Notes under the pieces: model-generated | The model's input: the letters and a program-made list of their open reading frames with translations, nothing else | The model's database searches: none | What the model was told of the DNA's origin: nothing | Assembly: GCA_036388555.1 (NCBI GenBank) | Contig: DASVRP010000008.1 | Span: 62,001-126,000, forward strand | Length of the DNA stretch: 64,000 nucleotides | Reading direction: 5' to 3' | Source: UBA4665 sp036388555 | GTDB lineage: Bacteria > Patescibacteriota > Saccharimonadia > Saccharimonadales > UBA4665 | In this document: positions 50,663-58,538 of the stretch, piece by piece | How the letters are laid out: each line of letters starts with the position of its first letter | Position numbering within the stretch: the stretch's first letter is position 1 | Position numbers and translations under genes: made by a program

Positions 50663-51076
50663 TTATAACGCCCGGACTTCTACCCGGTCTACAAGCATGA
50701 CTGCAGGAGTTGTAGCAGGCTGCTGCTGGCCGCCGGCACCGCCGACGGCCGCAGTACCGTTATATGCGCAGGCGCTCCAGTCTCCCCATTTCGCTGTGTC
50801 CGGTAGGGTGCCTGCCGATCCGTTGAAGTCATCTTCAAACGGTATTGCGCCAGAGATTGCGGAACCGAACTTTACCGAAGCATTTCCAGATACCCCTGAA
50901 GTTTCACCGGTCACGACAGCACCAGTTTTCGTACCATTCTCTACTTCTAACGCCAAATATGACGTTGCGGCCTTACCGCCCTGCAGTAACCAGACGAATG
51001 TATGTACAAAGTACATTAAAAGTATTACAATGTACGTATGAGTCAAATACCCGTCACCATCAAGATAGATGCTCAA
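50663..51076 (-). pseudogene. GH16 remnant with a large internal deletion
   Basis: The frame holds a weak hydrophobic start, the short module (LEVENGTKTG ... GNASVKFGSA), then only the beginning of a GH16 domain (FEDDFNGSAGTLPDTAKWGDW) joined directly to its final strand (AVMLVDRVEVRAL). About 200 residues including the catalytic motif are missing. Its 5' end overlaps the antitoxin gene and promoter, so insertion of the RelBE-type module probably replaced the original start. Unlikely to be active. Confidence 0.65.
51003..51031 (+). promoter_or_regulatory. Leaderless promoter of the toxin-antitoxin module
   Basis: -35 TGTACA (51003-51008), 17-bp spacer, -10 TACAAT (51026-51031), 6 nt before the ATG. 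TGTAC/GTACA repeats around it may be the autoregulatory site. Confidence 0.6.
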
Positions 51077-51316
51077 CTCAAGGAGGAGGCTCAGAAATTA
51101 GCCAAAAACCTTGGCCTGAGCCTTAGTGCCATCGTCGAAAACAAGCTGCGCCAGGCAGTCCAGGAACGGCGAATCGTGTTCGAGGAGCCGCTTATACCAA
51201 ATGCCCGTACGGCCAAACAGCTCCGTGCCATCGAGGCCGACGTCAAAGCCGGCCGGAATCTGAGCCCAGCTTTTAGCACCATAGCCGACCTTGAAACGTA
51301 CCTGAACAAACTATAG
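51038..51316 (+). CDS. RelB/DinJ-type antitoxin
   Basis: A 92-residue protein with an N-terminal ribbon-helix-helix (QIPVTIKIDAQLKEEAQKLAK ... LSLSAIVENKL, in short stretches), typical of RelB/DinJ antitoxins, and a charged C-terminal toxin-binding tail. The first strand would bind its own promoter. It precedes the RelE-type toxin by 12 bp. Intact, so probably functional. The promoter makes it leaderless. Confidence 0.88.
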   Translation: MSQIPVTIKIDAQLKEEAQKLAKNLGLSLSAIVENKLRQAVQERRIVFEEPLIPNARTAKQLRAIEADVKAGRNLSPAFSTIADLETYLNKL

Positions 51317-51328
51317 TCTACGGCTACT

Positions 51329-51589
51329 ATGCAGATCAAGACGCATAAACAGTACGAAAAATCGTGGAAAAAATTGACACCCTTACAGCGAGACCGGGCA
51401 CTCGGCGCTCTGACCCAATGGCTCAAGGCACCGACCAGTCCAGCGCTGCGTCTCCACCAGCTCAAAGGCGAGTATTATCCGCAGTATTCTATCAGTGCCG
51501 GCCGAGATTTGCGTTTTCATTTCCTCACAGTCAGCCCTGATACCATCGTACTTATGGCAATCGGAACACACGCCCAACTATACGGTTGA
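51329..51589 (+). CDS. RelE/YafQ-type mRNA interferase toxin
   Basis: An 86-residue protein with the RelE fold: QYEKSWKKLTPLQRDRALGA, the middle LHQLKGEYYPQYSISAGRDLRFHF, and a final HAQLYG. The conserved basic and His/Tyr residues suggest ribosome-dependent mRNA cleavage in the A site. Coupled to the antitoxin. The module sits inside the surface-protein region, at the broken end of a GH16 gene. Confidence 0.9.
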   Translation: MQIKTHKQYEKSWKKLTPLQRDRALGALTQWLKAPTSPALRLHQLKGEYYPQYSISAGRDLRFHFLTVSPDTIVLMAIGTHAQLYG

Positions 51590-51692
51590 TAGCAGCACAT
51601 CAGTGCATTTTGCCCCTAGTATCCAGGCGTTCGATTATTTCGCCACATATACAACCGCAGATGCATCCTGGCGGACCTTTCGCTTGCTCGTC

Positions 51693-53276
51693 CTACCGCG
51701 CGCTGCTGGTAAAATGATACGTCAGATCCTGCACGACCGGCCGGGCTACAACCGGAAACGGCGAGACAGCGCTAGCCGTGGTGCTACCGGAGCGCGATGA
51801 TACTGCCGATACCGTACCTGTCGCCAGCGGGAATGTCTTAGTGTAGACACCGGCAGGTGCCTCGTAGGTATAGGTATTGCCGCCGACTTTGGTAGTGATA
51901 GTAGCGGCGGCCGTCAGGAACGACAGTACTTCTACGGTATCACGCGGCGGCTGGCCGGAATTGACCTTCATCAGCTGCGTCTGCGGGCCGGTCGGTAGCG
52001 CCGCGTGGGGCTGGATGCGGTGATTGACGTACAATACGTCCTTGTTTATCTGCGGCGGACTGCCCTGCTTCATCCACGTCAGGTAGTACGAGCTGATGTC
52101 CAGCGGACTCCAGCCGATGTGCGTCGACGGTGATACCTGGGCGTTTTCCGAGTAATCATTCCAGGTGGCGATCTGTACCCATTCGGCGGACGAAATGGCG
52201 GTGTTCCAGGTCTGACGCAGGTTTTCGGTGTTATTGGCCTCCCAGAAGGTGCTGTGTATCGGCCGGTTGTCCTGGAGTGATACGGCCTGCATCCAGATCT
52301 TGCCACGGTTGTGGGCGTCGGTAATGTCGCCCATCAGTGTCGCCGGGTTGCTGGCCGGGCTGCGGTTTCCCCAGGTAGAGGCGCCGTAGCTGAACGGCAT
52401 GAAGGCGGCGGCATTGGCGCCGTAATTCAGGAAGCACGGTACAAAGGCGATGTTGACGCCGTAGGTGTTTTTCATGATGTTCAGCCAGTTTTGCCACCAG
52501 GCCGCCGGCAGCACCTCCGGCATGAAGGCCGAGAAGACAACCCGTCCGTCGGGCAGCTTGAAGAGGTTCTTGTTGTATTTCGGGTCATTTGTCAGACTGG
52601 CCATGCTGGCAGCTACCTCGCTGGCTACCGCACCGGCACCCAGGCTGGCACCGTCGGGCATCAGCATGATCTTGAAGTTGGGATCCTGCAGCGGTGCTGC
52701 CTCCAGTAGTTGCTTGGTACGGTCCATGCACTGGCCGGTCAGGCACAGCACATCGAGCGCGAAGCCGTCCAGACCGGCCTCGGTTGCCCGCTTCACTTCG
52801 GTGCGCATATCATCAATCTCCCAGGTTGGTGACGAACTGACCGGACGCGTCAGCGGCCGCTCGCGCAGCATACCGCCGTACGCCGCAAACTTGCCGCCCT
52901 CGCCGTTCGGATTCAGATAGCCAGTGGCGTAATAATCCTGGTCAGCCGGTTTGTTATCGAATGATATCGGGTACGGCACGAAGTAGTGGGCAAACACCTT
53001 CTTGGAAGATGCCTTCAGCGTCGCCTGCGGCGGCAAATCAAACGGCAGCACGCCAGTAGATGCCCGGCTGCCGAATTTCACGGCGGCGCCACCGGCTGCC
53101 GTCGCGTCTGCCAGGCTGCTCGCCGGTGCGACGATACTGCCCTTTTCAGATTCCGCTGTGACGAATGGCGTGGCGGCCTGCGAGCTGCGCAGCAGTATGA
53201 CGCCGGCCATAGACACCATAGACATTACTGCCAGCAAGCTGGTCGCACGAACTACTTTAGCCCGGTTCATAGCCAC
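51693..53276 (-). CDS. Anchored GH71-like (alpha-1,3-glucanase-type) hydrolase
   Basis: A 527-residue protein: membrane segment (about 11-33), the short module (ESEKGSIVAPASSLADATA...), then a domain resembling GH71 endo-alpha-1,3-glucanases from about 90 (VFAHYFVPYPISFDNK, GLDGFALDVL, IATWNDYSE). GH71 enzymes act on fungal or oral alpha-1,3-glucan. Start GTG 53276 has AGGGG upstream. C-terminus is a beta-rich extension. The best-supported of the TIM-barrel calls in this region. Confidence 0.8.
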   Translation of the reverse strand: MAMNRAKVVRATSLLAVMSMVSMAGVILLRSSQAATPFVTAESEKGSIVAPASSLADATAAGGAAVKFGSRASTGVLPFDLPPQATLKASSKKVFAHYFVPYPISFDNKPADQDYYATGYLNPNGEGGKFAAYGGMLRERPLTRPVSSSPTWEIDDMRTEVKRATEAGLDGFALDVLCLTGQCMDRTKQLLEAAPLQDPNFKIMLMPDGASLGAGAVASEVAASMASLTNDPKYNKNLFKLPDGRVVFSAFMPEVLPAAWWQNWLNIMKNTYGVNIAFVPCFLNYGANAAAFMPFSYGASTWGNRSPASNPATLMGDITDAHNRGKIWMQAVSLQDNRPIHSTFWEANNTENLRQTWNTAISSAEWVQIATWNDYSENAQVSPSTHIGWSPLDISSYYLTWMKQGSPPQINKDVLYVNHRIQPHAALPTGPQTQLMKVNSGQPPRDTVEVLSFLTAAATITTKVGGNTYTYEAPAGVYTKTFPLATGTVSAVSSRSGSTTASAVSPFPVVARPVVQDLTYHFTSSAR

Positions 53277-53399
53277 GGTTTTGTTCCCCTAATGCTTATA
53301 TGATAATACTACCATAGTATAGGGATCCACGGCGTCGTACCGCTGAGGTCGGCATGACGCTTCTGCATACAGTAATATTTACCGGATTCAGTGGGAGAT

Positions 53400-53708
53400 T
53401 TAGCCGATTTTGGTGATACGCACCGGAGTCAGCCGCTGACGATGGCCGCGCAGCTTGTGGACGCGCTTTTTGGCTTTGTAGCGGATACTCGTGACCTTGT
53501 CGGCACGGATTTCATCGAGGATGTCAGCCGTCACTTTGACACCGGTCACAGCGGGCGATCCGACGGTGACCTTATCGCCGTCGATAACCATCAGTGGCTC
53601 GAAGCTGATGGATTTGTCATCGCCCGCATTCAGAAGTTCAATATTGATGGTTTCGCCGACGCTGACGATGTACTGGTGCCCGCCGGTAGCGATGACTGCT
53701 TTGCTCAT
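53400..53708 (-). CDS. rplU: 50S ribosomal protein L21 (bL21)
   Basis: A 102-residue protein with the bL21 core: VIATGGHQYIVSVG at the start, and the C-terminal YKAKKRVHKLRGHRQ ... RITKIG, where the RNA-binding basic tract lies. The start is at ATG 53708; the longer frame (53750) adds 14 unrelated residues. rpmA (bL27), usually next to it, is not adjacent, and the gene lies between surface-protein genes. Confidence 0.95.
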   Translation of the reverse strand: MSKAVIATGGHQYIVSVGETINIELLNAGDDKSISFEPLMVIDGDKVTVGSPAVTGVKVTADILDEIRADKVTSIRYKAKKRVHKLRGHRQRLTPVRITKIG

Positions 53709-53769
53709 GTGTATACCTGTTCGTTCTATTAATTGCAAAAATGCTTCCATATGATACTAACAGATATGG

Positions 53770-53985
53770 CTATCCCTGTAAAGTCGCAGCTGGCGCGGTA
53801 CTGGCGGCAGATAAATCAAAGCGCTGTCTCATTTTCAGCGACAATATACCTTGCTTATCCAGCAGATCGACATATGGCTGAGCGCAGACTAGGCAAAGTT
53901 CAGCATTGCAGGTAAAATCTCCGATGATGAATTGGAATCCTTTGCCTAGAATTGCCTGGCATTTGTCACAATGATGAATGGTCAT
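53770..53985 (-). CDS. Small zinc-ribbon-like protein
   Basis: A 71-residue protein with two CxxC pairs (CDKCQA and CLVCAQ), a typical small zinc ribbon. The start overlaps the stop of the upstream coiled-coil gene by 4 nt (ATGA). Function unknown. Confidence 0.6.
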   Translation of the reverse strand: MTIHHCDKCQAILGKGFQFIIGDFTCNAELCLVCAQPYVDLLDKQGILSLKMRQRFDLSAASTAPAATLQG

Positions 53986-54386
53986 ATTATCCCTAGTTTC
54001 TGCGCGGCGACTGTCGTAAAATCTTCTAGATTCTTGACCCGTTGCTGCACCGCCGTGTCATGCCGTAGCTTTTCCGGGAAATCGCGCTTGAATTCGCTGA
54101 TCATGCCATATAGTTCTTTGATGTCGTTGGCAGCGGTTTTGGCCAGACTCTCAAGGTGATCCAGACGGCCTTCGATGCCTGATAGCCGGGTGTTCGTTTC
54201 ACGTTGTGCTACCTCCAGCGCGTCCATCCGAGCTTCCATATGGTCCATGCGCGCTTCCATGCGGTCCATACGCTCCTCAAGCCGGTCGAAGCGACCATTC
54301 ATGTTATCGAAACCGGCTATCATCAGGTCAGTGAGGTGGTCAATCTTGGTATTCAGGCTATTCAATGTAACCGGCGTGTCAGTCAT
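53982..54386 (-). CDS. Coiled-coil protein
   Basis: A 134-residue protein, mostly a heptad coiled coil (RMDRMEARMDHMEARMDAL), with a C-terminal helix region containing DIKELYGMISEFKRD. This matches the layout of the frameshifted protein at 41666, including the KELYGM stretch. Start is set at ATG 54386. Coupled to the zinc-ribbon gene by ATGA overlap. Function unknown. Confidence 0.72.
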   Translation of the reverse strand: MTDTPVTLNSLNTKIDHLTDLMIAGFDNMNGRFDRLEERMDRMEARMDHMEARMDALEVAQRETNTRLSGIEGRLDHLESLAKTAANDIKELYGMISEFKRDFPEKLRHDTAVQQRVKNLEDFTTVAAQKLGII

Positions 54387-54460
54387 GTACGAAGTATATA
54401 TTTCTGCTGTACGCACAGCAAGCAGACAGGATGATATCAGAGGATTCTACAACGCCGGTT

Positions 54461-55778
54461 TTACCATGTCCATTTGCTGAGCAATATCGCCATGTCAGCC
54501 GCGCCGACGGTGCCATCGCCATTGAAGTCGGCTGCCGGGTAGTTCTGGCCATCGCGGGAGATGAGAGCTGACAAGTCGAGGGCGTTGACGCGGGAGTCGC
54601 CGTTGACATCGCCCGGTGCACTTGGTGTGGGCGGCGGAGGAGTTGGGCCGGGAGGCGGTGGATTCGGATTGGCAGCGGTGCCATAGACGCCGACTTCCCA
54701 GATTGAATTACCGTAGCCGGAGTTCCAGCGGTCTTTGGCAACGATGCGGAAGTAACGGCCGGTGGTATTGCCAGAGAACGACGTAGTGTCGATGAGTTGA
54801 CGCTGGGAGTTGTTGGTAGCACCGCTGGCGATGGTGAACCAGTTGGAGTTGTCGGATGAGACTTGGAGGTCGTAGTTGCGGACGGTGTCGGCAGCCCAGA
54901 GGATGGAGACTTTGTTGACGGTGAAGCTGGAGCCGAGGTCGGTGGTAACAGAAGCATTATCCTGCGGCGCCGAAATCCAGCGGGTGGACTCATTCTTGTC
55001 ATTGACGTTACTGACGGGATGACCAGTTTCCGTCGGGTGGTCGGGAGCCGAAGAGGTAAATGTCTTGCCACTCACCAGGTTGCCAGTCTGCGAGATGGAA
55101 CCGACGGGAGGAGTTGGTGGCGGTGTTGGACCAGGAGGAGGAGCCGGTGAGCCTGATTTGGTCTGGGCGTAATACCAATCCATCACCCCGGCCGATTTCA
55201 GGAACTCAGCCCAGCCACTATGGCCCCAGGTCGGCCATTCGGTGTACTTCGGGTTGCCGCCAGCGGCTTTGATGGCGTTGATCATATTGCGAGTGCCCGA
55301 GACGTTTAGGACGTTGTCGACTGCACCATGATAGGCCCACACTGGCATCGACTTCAGATTGCCGATACGGCACTGATCACCGTAGCCTGACAGCGGCATG
55401 GTGGCCGCAAATATGTTCGGCCAGCGCTCCGCAAAATCCCAGCTGCCAACGCCGCCGATAGAGACGCCGGTGACATATACCCGGTCGGGGTCGATGGCAT
55501 ACTGCGTCTTCAGCGTGGCGATCAGGTCGTATACTGACTGTGCCGTACGCGTCGGATTGGCCGCCCAGGTGCCGCAGCCGGCCCGCGTGCCGGACCACGA
55601 ATCACCGACAGGTAGCTGCGGCGCCACCACAAATGACGGGAACTTGGAGCGGTATGTTGCCAGCTGGAATACCTCAGCGCCGAAGCCGATTTGTTTGACG
55701 TTATCAGTTCCCTTCTCGCCCGAGCCGTGCAGCCAGATGAAGTGTCGCCGCGCTGCTGCTGAACTGATTGATGAAGCC
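54461..55778 (-). pseudogene. Decayed or N-truncated secreted esterase with discoidin and dockerin domains
   Basis: Open from just after TAG at 55779-55781 to 54461. From about 55750: FIWLHGSGEKGTDN (oxyanion region), catalytic GVSIGGVGSW, Asp near HGAVDNVLNV, His in TWGHSGW, so an intact alpha/beta hydrolase core of the PHB-depolymerase/feruloyl-esterase kind. Then a Pro-rich linker, an F5/8 type C (discoidin) domain (about 190-325 of the core), a second linker and a dockerin (DVNGDSRVNALDLS, DFNGDGTVGAADMA). Upstream, a membrane segment (ITAISTASAVFCLVGLIGFI) lies in another frame without a normal start codon. The N-terminal module and about 150 residues appear deleted. Confidence 0.7.
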
Positions 55779-55934
55779 TATCAGGCCGACCAGACAAAAC
55801 ACCGCGCTGGCAGTGGAAATAGCGGTAATGCAACTGCGGTCATATCTCGCCCGGTGTGTGGCTGCTTTTTTGATGGAACAACCCTTTGTAAACGCTTATA
55901 CTTAGCTACATTGTGTCGGCATGCCGGGTAATTG

Positions 55935-57893
55935 TCAATCTTTGACGAGGAACAGTCCGTCCCTGTCCGCCAGGGTGACCGTCGATATCACTGCCTGTCC
56001 GTTATTGGTCACCGCGTCCTGCCTGCCCTGGAAACGGTGGTATCCCGCGCCTATCGTCACCGTCTGTGCGCCGTTGCCCTTAGGGTTGACTAGTATCATG
56101 CCGCCGGCGAAGCGGCGGCGGTAGACGCCGTTCTGCCAGGCCGTCAGCTGCGGCCCGTCGGTTGCGGTGCCGAGCCACTTGGTCGTGCTGCTGCCGGCCA
56201 GGTCGAATTCGTCGTACCACAGCACTTCATTGTAATTACTTGATACCGAGAAGTAGCCATCATCCAACAGCGAACTGGCAAAGGCGTAACGCAATGTCTG
56301 GTAATCCGTCGGCGCACCCCCGAGATAGGCGTCGAATACGCAGGCTTTGGGCGCCACGAGATTTGCTGTAGCCGTGCGATACCAGCCCATCATCAGATTC
56401 CAGCCGCCCCAGGTTTCAACTGACCAGCTCTCCCCGATGACATGCTCCAGGAAGGCGGCACCAACCAGGTTTTTATATTGTGTGAACGGTCCGGTGGCGC
56501 CGCCCGCAAAGACGCTGCCGTCGAGGTCATTATCCGCATTGATCATGATGATTTTGGACGGCTGCAGTGCCAGGGCGGTATCATAGTAGGCCCGCTGCCC
56601 ATCACGCCACAAGTCCTGTACGGCCGTTGAATTCGCATTGTCATTTACGCCGTCGCGGTCCCAGTCGTCATCGATACGGGGTTTGGCGAAGTTGTTGTCG
56701 GTGTACCAGATATCCCAGCCGGCGGTGCTGATAAGCAGGCTGTTGTCGCGCTTGGCCAGCCATTGCGGCCAGCGGTCACCATTAGCATCCGGCGTGGTCT
56801 GCAGTGTCAGATTGGTATCATGCACGGGATACGTTCCGCCTGACCAGTTGGTGCGCTGTCCGGCAGCATTATATCCCCACCAGTCACCGACGCCGCCCGG
56901 CCCGACTTCAGACGAAAGCTTGGCTCGCAGATCCTGGGTGGCGGTGTCATTCGTATCTGTCATCACTTCGGTCATGACCGTATAGTTGCCGAGCAGGATA
57001 TCAGGATTATACGATTTTATCTCTGTCACAACCTGCGCCGGACTTTTGCCGCCCTGTGACCACATGTTGTAGCAACCGAGAATTGCCAGATCGAGCTGGG
57101 CGATCTGTTGTTGGTAAGCCGTCTGATGGTAGTTGTGCGGGTCGCCGATGAGCATGCCACCGAGCCTCGGGAATTCCGTCAACGAACTGCTGCCGGGAGA
57201 CGTCAGCGGATAGCCTGCGCTGCCTATCCAGGCACTGCCGTTCCAGATACGGGCATTGGCCGCAAACCAGGAGGAGCCGTTCCATATCCTGATGGCCGCA
57301 CCCGGCAGACTGACGGCGACTGCGGCTGCCGCGTTGAGCTCGGTGAGCGTCAGTACGCTGTTCCAGAGGCGCAGATTATCAACCCGGCCGCTCATCGGCT
57401 GGCTGGTGCTGCCGCAGACCTGCACGGTCAGGTCGAAACGTGGCACGGCCGTCGCGGCAGCATGGGTCTTGGTAGCGGTCAATGACCCGTTCGTATAAAT
57501 CTTCGTCTGGTTAAGCGCGTTATCGTGCGTTACCGCAATGTTGTACCAGGTGCCGGTTGCCAGCGTCGCGCCAACCGCTTCGGGGTCAGATCCGCCCAGA
57601 TAGGCGTCGAACACCCCCGAGCCGTTGAACTCCATATAGAAGCTGCCGACCTGGAGAATGGATGACCAGCCGCTCAGCGAGCTAATATAGACGTCGAATT
57701 GCAGTGACCAGGTGCTGAGCACAGTTCCGATTGGGCCAGTAAACCTCTGGACGGCAGCCGCGCCTGCCGTACCAGTACCCCAGGCCGCTTCCCAGTTGAC
57801 GGGTGTCAGGCTATAGCCGCCGACCTCCGATTTAGCGGTCGGGCCGGTGCCTTCATTAAAACTGAATGCCGAGAGTGGGGTCGGAAATGCCAT
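55935..57893 (-). CDS. LamG-like domain fused to a putative TIM-barrel hydrolase
   Basis: A 652-residue protein without a signal peptide. N-terminal LamG-like domain (about 1-190), two copies of IRIWNGSSWFA/ARIWNGSAWIG (about 195-225, of a type common in phage proteins), then a region (about 240-652) strongly paralogous to the protein at 58539 (WDIWYTDNNF, LPQLAKRDN-like, WYDEFDLAG). Acidic residues DxDxD (DDDWDRDG) resemble a calcium site. Probable glycoside hydrolase of a putative family. It follows the tail-fibre-like gene by 14 bp. Confidence 0.78.
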   Translation of the reverse strand: MAFPTPLSAFSFNEGTGPTAKSEVGGYSLTPVNWEAAWGTGTAGAAAVQRFTGPIGTVLSTWSLQFDVYISSLSGWSSILQVGSFYMEFNGSGVFDAYLGGSDPEAVGATLATGTWYNIAVTHDNALNQTKIYTNGSLTATKTHAAATAVPRFDLTVQVCGSTSQPMSGRVDNLRLWNSVLTLTELNAAAAVAVSLPGAAIRIWNGSSWFAANARIWNGSAWIGSAGYPLTSPGSSSLTEFPRLGGMLIGDPHNYHQTAYQQQIAQLDLAILGCYNMWSQGGKSPAQVVTEIKSYNPDILLGNYTVMTEVMTDTNDTATQDLRAKLSSEVGPGGVGDWWGYNAAGQRTNWSGGTYPVHDTNLTLQTTPDANGDRWPQWLAKRDNSLLISTAGWDIWYTDNNFAKPRIDDDWDRDGVNDNANSTAVQDLWRDGQRAYYDTALALQPSKIIMINADNDLDGSVFAGGATGPFTQYKNLVGAAFLEHVIGESWSVETWGGWNLMMGWYRTATANLVAPKACVFDAYLGGAPTDYQTLRYAFASSLLDDGYFSVSSNYNEVLWYDEFDLAGSSTTKWLGTATDGPQLTAWQNGVYRRRFAGGMILVNPKGNGAQTVTIGAGYHRFQGRQDAVTNNGQAVISTVTLADRDGLFLVKD

Positions 57894-57907
57894 GGTGTCG
57901 TGTCGGC

Positions 57908-58444
57908 CTAGCTGGACGGAATCCAGATGTCCCCTGCTTGCAGGTCAATGTCCGACGGCGCGTTGGTAGATGCCGCGCCGCCCAGGAAAAAAGTCATGCG
58001 GGTATCAGCCGGCCGGTCCGGCCAGCCAGCGCTGTAGCGCAGGTAGCGCGGTGTATCGGCCAGTGGTGCTTTGGCGGCTAAATCGGTCGTGAGGTTGGTG
58101 ACGGACGTCTGAGCGACAGCCGAAATCGTATTGCTGGCACCGTCGATAGTCTTGTTTGTCAGAGTCGCGGCAGCGCTATTCCTGGTAGCGTCGCTGGTGT
58201 TATCAACGTTAGCCAGGCCGACATCCGCTTTGGTGAGCGTGACCGCTCCGGTACGGGTATTGACGCTGTTGACGCCGGCTGGAGCGCTGGCATTCAGTTT
58301 GGCCTGGACTGAAGTGTCGAGTTTGGCTTCGGTGACGATACCGTCTTTCAGGTTGCCGTCGGTGTTGTGGATTTGTTGGAGATAATCGTTAAGTACGGTA
58401 CCCCATGTACCGTCGTCTGAACCGGGTTGCGGTAATCGTGCCAT
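57908..58444 (-). CDS. Phage-tail-fibre-like protein
   Basis: A 178-residue protein with the same first 35 residues as 43673 (MARLPQPGSDDGTWGTVLND), then a Thr/Ala/Asn-rich trimeric-fibre-like repeat region (SVNTRTGAVTLTKADVG). Start ATG 58444 has GAGGAAC upstream. It is first gene of an operon with the LamG/hydrolase at 55935. This arrangement resembles a tail-fibre module with its enzyme. Confidence 0.8.
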   Translation of the reverse strand: MARLPQPGSDDGTWGTVLNDYLQQIHNTDGNLKDGIVTEAKLDTSVQAKLNASAPAGVNSVNTRTGAVTLTKADVGLANVDNTSDATRNSAAATLTNKTIDGASNTISAVAQTSVTNLTTDLAAKAPLADTPRYLRYSAGWPDRPADTRMTFFLGGAASTNAPSDIDLQAGDIWIPSS

Positions 58445-58538
58445 TATCACTGTTCCTCGACTACATTAATCTGCTTATGCTACTGATAAGTTTGTTGTAC
58501 GACCTGCCTCATGTCAAGCCGCCGGCGCTCATACGGCT

